Source: Arachis hypogaea | Taxonomy: Eukaryota; Streptophyta; Magnoliopsida; Fabales; Fabaceae | Reading direction: 5' to 3' | Assembly (NCBI RefSeq): GCF_003086295.3 | Contig: NC_092038.1 | Coordinates: forward strand, 130,971,518-131,035,517 | DNA: 64,000 bases | Shown: piece by piece, positions 60,574 to 64,000 of the stretch | How positions within the stretch are numbered: position 1 is the stretch's first letter | Layout: the number at the start of each line of letters is the position of its first letter | Program-made: the position numbers and the translations under genes | Notes under the pieces: model-generated | The model's input: the letters and a program-made list of their open reading frames with translations, nothing else | Told to the model about the DNA's origin: nothing | Databases searched by the model: none

Positions 60574-62430
60574 TCATTTCTTAGGAACGTCAACAATCTT
60601 GCCGTCCTTGATCACCTTGAAGACGCTAATTGCCGATGTGTCGAAATCAGGAGCAACAATTTTAACCTGAGCTTTAAGGGCCTCCTCAGTCGCCAGGATC
60701 GCGCCCTTCCCCTGCTTAACGACGTCTTTATACTTCGTCTTCAACGCTGCAAGCTCATTTTCGACAGCCTCCTTCTCTTTCTCCAACACGGACACCCGCC
60801 CTTGAGCCACGCCAACCTGACTCTCTAAAGTCATTTCCCGCTCGACAAGCCGGGAAACCGTGGCGTCCGACTCCTCTAATTTTTTCTCGGCGGTAGAGGC
60901 TTTCTTCTCGGCAGTGGAGGCTTTCTTCTCGGCAGCATCGAGCTTCTCATTGGATTGGGTCAGTTGTTCCCGAAGAGTTTCAACTTCGCGTTTAAGTTCA
61001 TTATTAGCCTTCCCAGCGGACTCCAACCTCCTGCGGAGGGATTCCATCCCTGAAAACTCAAACTCGGCCTTCCGAGCTATCACTGTGCCGCGCAAGAGGG
61101 TACGATACATCCACCTCGCTTGCCCGGCAAGAGATGACTCCTGGAAGTGCTCCTCAGTCCCTGGGATCAATTGAGAATCTATAAAATTTCCGGCGTCAAA
61201 ATTTTTCTCCATCACAGTGAGAACCCCCTCGGGACTGCTGGACGTCCTCCTCCTTTTGAGGCTGGGTACCTCCTCCACCTCATCATCGGCAGCGGGGTTG
61301 GACGTCGAACCCCCAGTGCCGACCACTTTGCGGAAGGGGGAAACGCGCACTTCCTTGTCACTTTGAGCCAAGGCACCCTGAGCCGAGGTACCGGTCTCAT
61401 CGGCCACAGCCCCTTGCTCAGAAGTGGCCTTGCTCTTGTCCTCCAGGGGAGCAGTCGACTTTTCATTGCCCGCCTCGTCATCACTTGCGCATAAATAGGT
61501 TTGGAACAAGTTAGGGAGACCCGTTATCTCGGCAGGCATTCCCACTGTAACAAGAAAAGAAAATTCTTTAGTCGCAATGAAATATTGGGAAAATTAAGAA
61601 ACTAAAGACAAAGCAAGTAAAGACTTCTCACAAATATAGCTCCGACCGGTTTCCCGGTCACCCATGAGGAGGTGAGGATTCACGTGATTCCTCCCGAAGA
61701 TTGCCAGTAACACATCGGCAATCTTCCTATCCACCGCAGACATACCCTTGTAGGATACTTTAACGAAGGCATTGGACCCCGCCCTGAAGCTCCAATAGGT
61801 CGGGATGAGGCGTGCCCCCTCCAACGACAACCAAAAAGGATGACGACCTTTGACAGGGCGGACCTTGAAATATTTATCTTTGAATCCGTGGTAGGAGTCC
61901 TCAAACAAACCAAAAATCCTCCGACCCTGGGCAGACCGGAAGGACATGAACCCCTTCTTATGTTTCCCTTCCTTCGAAGGGTTTGTAAGGTTGAAAAAGA
62001 AAAGAAAAACATCTACGGACACCGGCAGCTCGAGTTATTCACAAACAATCTCGAAACAGCGGATTGAAGCCCAACTGTTCAGATGCAGCTTTGACGGTGC
62101 CACGGAAACCCGGCCCAGAAGTGCCATTTGGAAAGCGAAAAACAGAATACGAACCCCCACTTGAGTAAACATGGATTTGTAGAACCAAATCCAATCGGCA
62201 ACTCGGGGAGCATGGAAGTTGAGCTCGTACAAGTGTTCGTGAGGAGCCGGGATGAAGACGTCGTAGTTGGACTCCTCGTCGGTTCCTCCGCATAGATACT
62301 CATTTTGACGGAACTCGGTGAGCTCCTCCTCGCCCATTTGATTGGGGGAGTCCCTTACATCAGAAACAACCCAGGCGTAGGGGTCGTACGCTGCGGGAGA
62401 AGGGGAAGCCCGGGAGGCGGTGCGAGCCAT
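60574..62430 (-). pseudogene. Antisense gene of the Tat element, spliced, one stop
   Basis: Minus-strand exon 1 runs 62430-61632 and exon 2 runs 61544-60574, joined by an 87-nt intron with GTGAGA donor and TTGTTACAG acceptor; the frame is kept across it. The product would be about 589 codons with an in-frame TAA at 62037-62035. The first half resembles the plant 'putative gypsy-type transposon' (Transposase_28) family: LYELNFHAPRVADWIWFYKS and GRRIFGLFEDSYHGFKDKYF. The second half has an acidic, Ser-rich linker, then a long coiled coil with AEKKAST heptads repeated three times near 60890-60945. Antisense ORFs are known in Tat-lineage elements; their role is unresolved. Splicing is predicted by me only. 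Confidence 0.75.
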
Positions 62431-62514
62431 ACCTACACGGGGGGACCATCCAGGCAGTCTAAGAGGTCGGGTGCTCGGAGTGAATACAGAAGCTACACTC
62501 AGTCTATTCCGCAA

Positions 62515-63087
62515 CTAAGGCTAAACACGGTTAAAAACGATAAGACCCAAACAAAGTTACTCTAGAATGGCAACCCCCCCTAACACACCTACTTAGGACC
62601 TAAGATCAGCCATCATGCAAAGGTAAACATACGGCATGCACAAAAAGGAAGCAATGGCAGAAGCAAAAGAATAATAAGAAGACAAAAGAAATTACCTGCA
62701 CTGATAGCAAAAATTCGAAAGGAAAGCAACAACAACGCCCTAGAACTAATGAGGGAGAAGAAGATGGAGGTTGGCAGAATCGGAAGCGGAGAGATAATCG
62801 TCAAATGGATCCCAAAGGCATTGCAGAACAGTTTTAAAACCACCACCAAAAGGAGCGCGAAAGCCGAGGGGCATATTAGTCTTTGCACCAAGGGTTTTAA
62901 AACCCATTATGAGCATTTAATGCTCCACACGAAGAACAAGGCGATAACCGATCGCCCCAGCAACAAACAGACACGTGCGCATGAGAGGCGTCCCCTCCAC
63001 GGACGGCCGGCTTGGCGACAACACACGAGGTCAGAAACAACACGCCCCCAACAGCCCACGCGGCTGTTGCCGACGCGTCGGGGGCAC
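62515..63087. other. Tat element 3' region up to the 3' LTR
   Basis: No supported ORF on the plus strand. It should contain the promoter of the antisense gene and, next to the LTR, the polypurine tract; only a short G-run (GGGGGCA, about 63080-63086) is seen. Confidence 0.5.
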
Positions 63088-63505
63088 TGTTACGGCCTGG
63101 CCCAAAGGGAACATGGGCCGACCCGACCCACTAACCACCCGACCAAAACGGTCGGGTGATGCGCTCATACCCGACCCGAACACGTGTCCGGGACAGCTGA
63201 TCACCACAGCTGTGCGAGGAAGTTTCGCAGAAAGAGGGTCCTGCCCTTGTGGGACCCGCATTTGACACAGTATATAAGGGAAGGGTCCTACCCCTCCCCC
63301 AAGGTACGTCACACATTCCACCTAACCCATTTCTCACCTGCACACTAACTGACTAGAGCGTCAGAGTGTCTTTGCAGGTGACACCCCCTCCTTCCACAAC
63401 TAGAGTTCGGCTACCCGGCTGACCGGGTCCCAGCGCGATCGAGATCGAAGCGTTCCCAGTTCTACAAACTCCATCCGAACCGTCCGATAACTGCACAACC
63501 GAACA
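63088..63505 (+). repeat. 3' LTR of the Tat element
   Basis: 418 bp, differing from the 5' LTR at about 16 positions, most of them transitions. Confidence 0.92.
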
Positions 63506-63555
63506 TAAAACATGTTTCGTTCTCCTCCCCAACCGATGTAGGACCTTACAATTTG

Positions 63556-64000
63556 CGCTCCTCCATTTAATAAATAAGCATGAAGTTAGTTTATGTTAAC
63601 GAAAAGTTTTGAAAAATAAAAATTTTTAATTAAAAATTATCAAAAATTATTATTTTTTATTTTATTTAATATATTTTATAATAAATAAATATTAAATAAA
63701 AGAAAATTAAACTATTTAGACTGATATTTTTTTGTCTCTTTATTGTTACCGAAAAATTAATATCAAAGCGGATAAAAACTTAAAATTTCATAGTTGAATG
63801 GTAGAAAGTTGAAGACTCGAAGGGATAGTTATACTTTGGCGAGTAAATTTATATTTAAATAAGTAATTAAATATATAGTCAAAGAAAAATTCAATATGGA
63901 AGATTTGATGCATGCGTGCATGCGCTTTATATCTGCTAAATTAACAAATCACGCTTCCTAAGTTTTCTATATCAACCTACGTGTCACATATAATAAGCGC
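63556..64000. other. AT-rich flank with RY and ACGTG motifs
   Basis: No ORF. ATGCATGC at 63908-63915 and CATGCGTGCATGCG at 63911-63924 are RY-type motifs, and CTACGTGTCAC (63978-63986) has an ACGTG core. Such motifs occur together in seed-specific promoters, so a gene may begin beyond the window edge. Confidence 0.3.

Larger units (their letters stand above)
42059..63505 (+). mobile_element. Ty3/gypsy Tat-lineage LTR retrotransposon (host of a nested element)
   Basis: Two 418-bp LTRs run from TGTTACGG to CCGAACA. Target-site copies are TAAAG and TAAAA (one mismatch). The interior carries gag, protease, reverse transcriptase, two RNase H domains and integrase on the plus strand, and an antisense gene in the 3' half. 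That layout is typical of the Tat lineage (RIRE2, Retand, Grande). Without the inner 12.2-kb insertion it is about 9.2 kb. I counted about 16 LTR differences (3.8%), and the coding frame has many stops, so it is old and not autonomous. Confidence 0.9.
41760..63550 (-). mobile_element. TRIM-like mini LTR element, split by the nested gypsy elements
   Basis: The minus-strand element is about 340 bp once the insertions are removed. Its 5' LTR begins at 63550 (ACATCGGTTGGGGAGGAG motif common in plant TRIMs), is split at 63506/42058, and ends TTACA at 41902. The Met-tRNA primer-binding site (TGGTATCAGAGC, 41899-41888) follows, then about 35 bp of interior and a 5'-truncated 3' LTR (about 41855-41760). 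ATTTG flanks both ends (41755-41759 and 63551-63555), an exact 5-bp target duplication. No coding capacity is expected in a TRIM. Confidence 0.8.

Overview
This is a plant nuclear window. The evidence is one 16-exon host gene with GT/AG introns, AT-rich intergenic DNA, and dense, nested plant transposons. A soymovirus-like viral insert, a Calypso/Athila element and MITE families I associate with Arachis suggest a legume, most likely peanut (Arachis). That species call is inference.

Layout. 1-7.6 kb: a complete nicastrin gene on the minus strand (16 exons, 674 codons, no stop), with a LINE relic in intron 10. 8.6-8.9 kb: a small unrecognised ORF with a TATA box. 9.55-16.96 kb (minus strand): an essentially full-length endogenous pararetrovirus of the soymovirus type, seated between TA dinucleotide runs and opened at its primer-binding site. 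It has a movement-protein ORF, small ORFs, capsid, polymerase, transactivator and a 35S-like promoter. The capsid, polymerase, transactivator and movement-protein ORFs are all broken by stops or a frameshift. 15.9-40.2 kb: a direct tandem duplication of about 12.2 kb. One end is in the viral capsid ORF and the other is inside a hAT-like element. The unit carries a MITE, a Harbinger-like element nested in a GGGTC-rich element, a 1.06-kb internal tandem repeat and a small hAT MITE, but no host gene that I can see.

40.2-63.6 kb: nested retroelements. A LINE fragment and a CACTA-type MITE are followed by a TRIM-like mini-LTR element (target duplication ATTTG). A Ty3/gypsy Tat-lineage element (42059-63505, LTRs about 96% identical) sits inside one TRIM LTR. 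An Athila/Calypso-lineage element (47954-60199, LTRs about 99% identical, target duplication ATACT) sits inside the Tat element. LTR divergence agrees with this order. The Tat element carries a spliced antisense gene in its 3' half. The Athila element carries a second ORF and a family of short hairpin-forming palindromes in LTR, coding and 3' non-coding DNA.

The only clearly functional-looking gene is nicastrin, a gamma-secretase subunit. The rest is mobile or viral DNA at several stages of decay. The strongest candidates for something not yet described are the palindrome family, in which both arms change together between copies (around 48.3, 51.4 and 55.7 kb), and the capture and tandem duplication of the viral insert.
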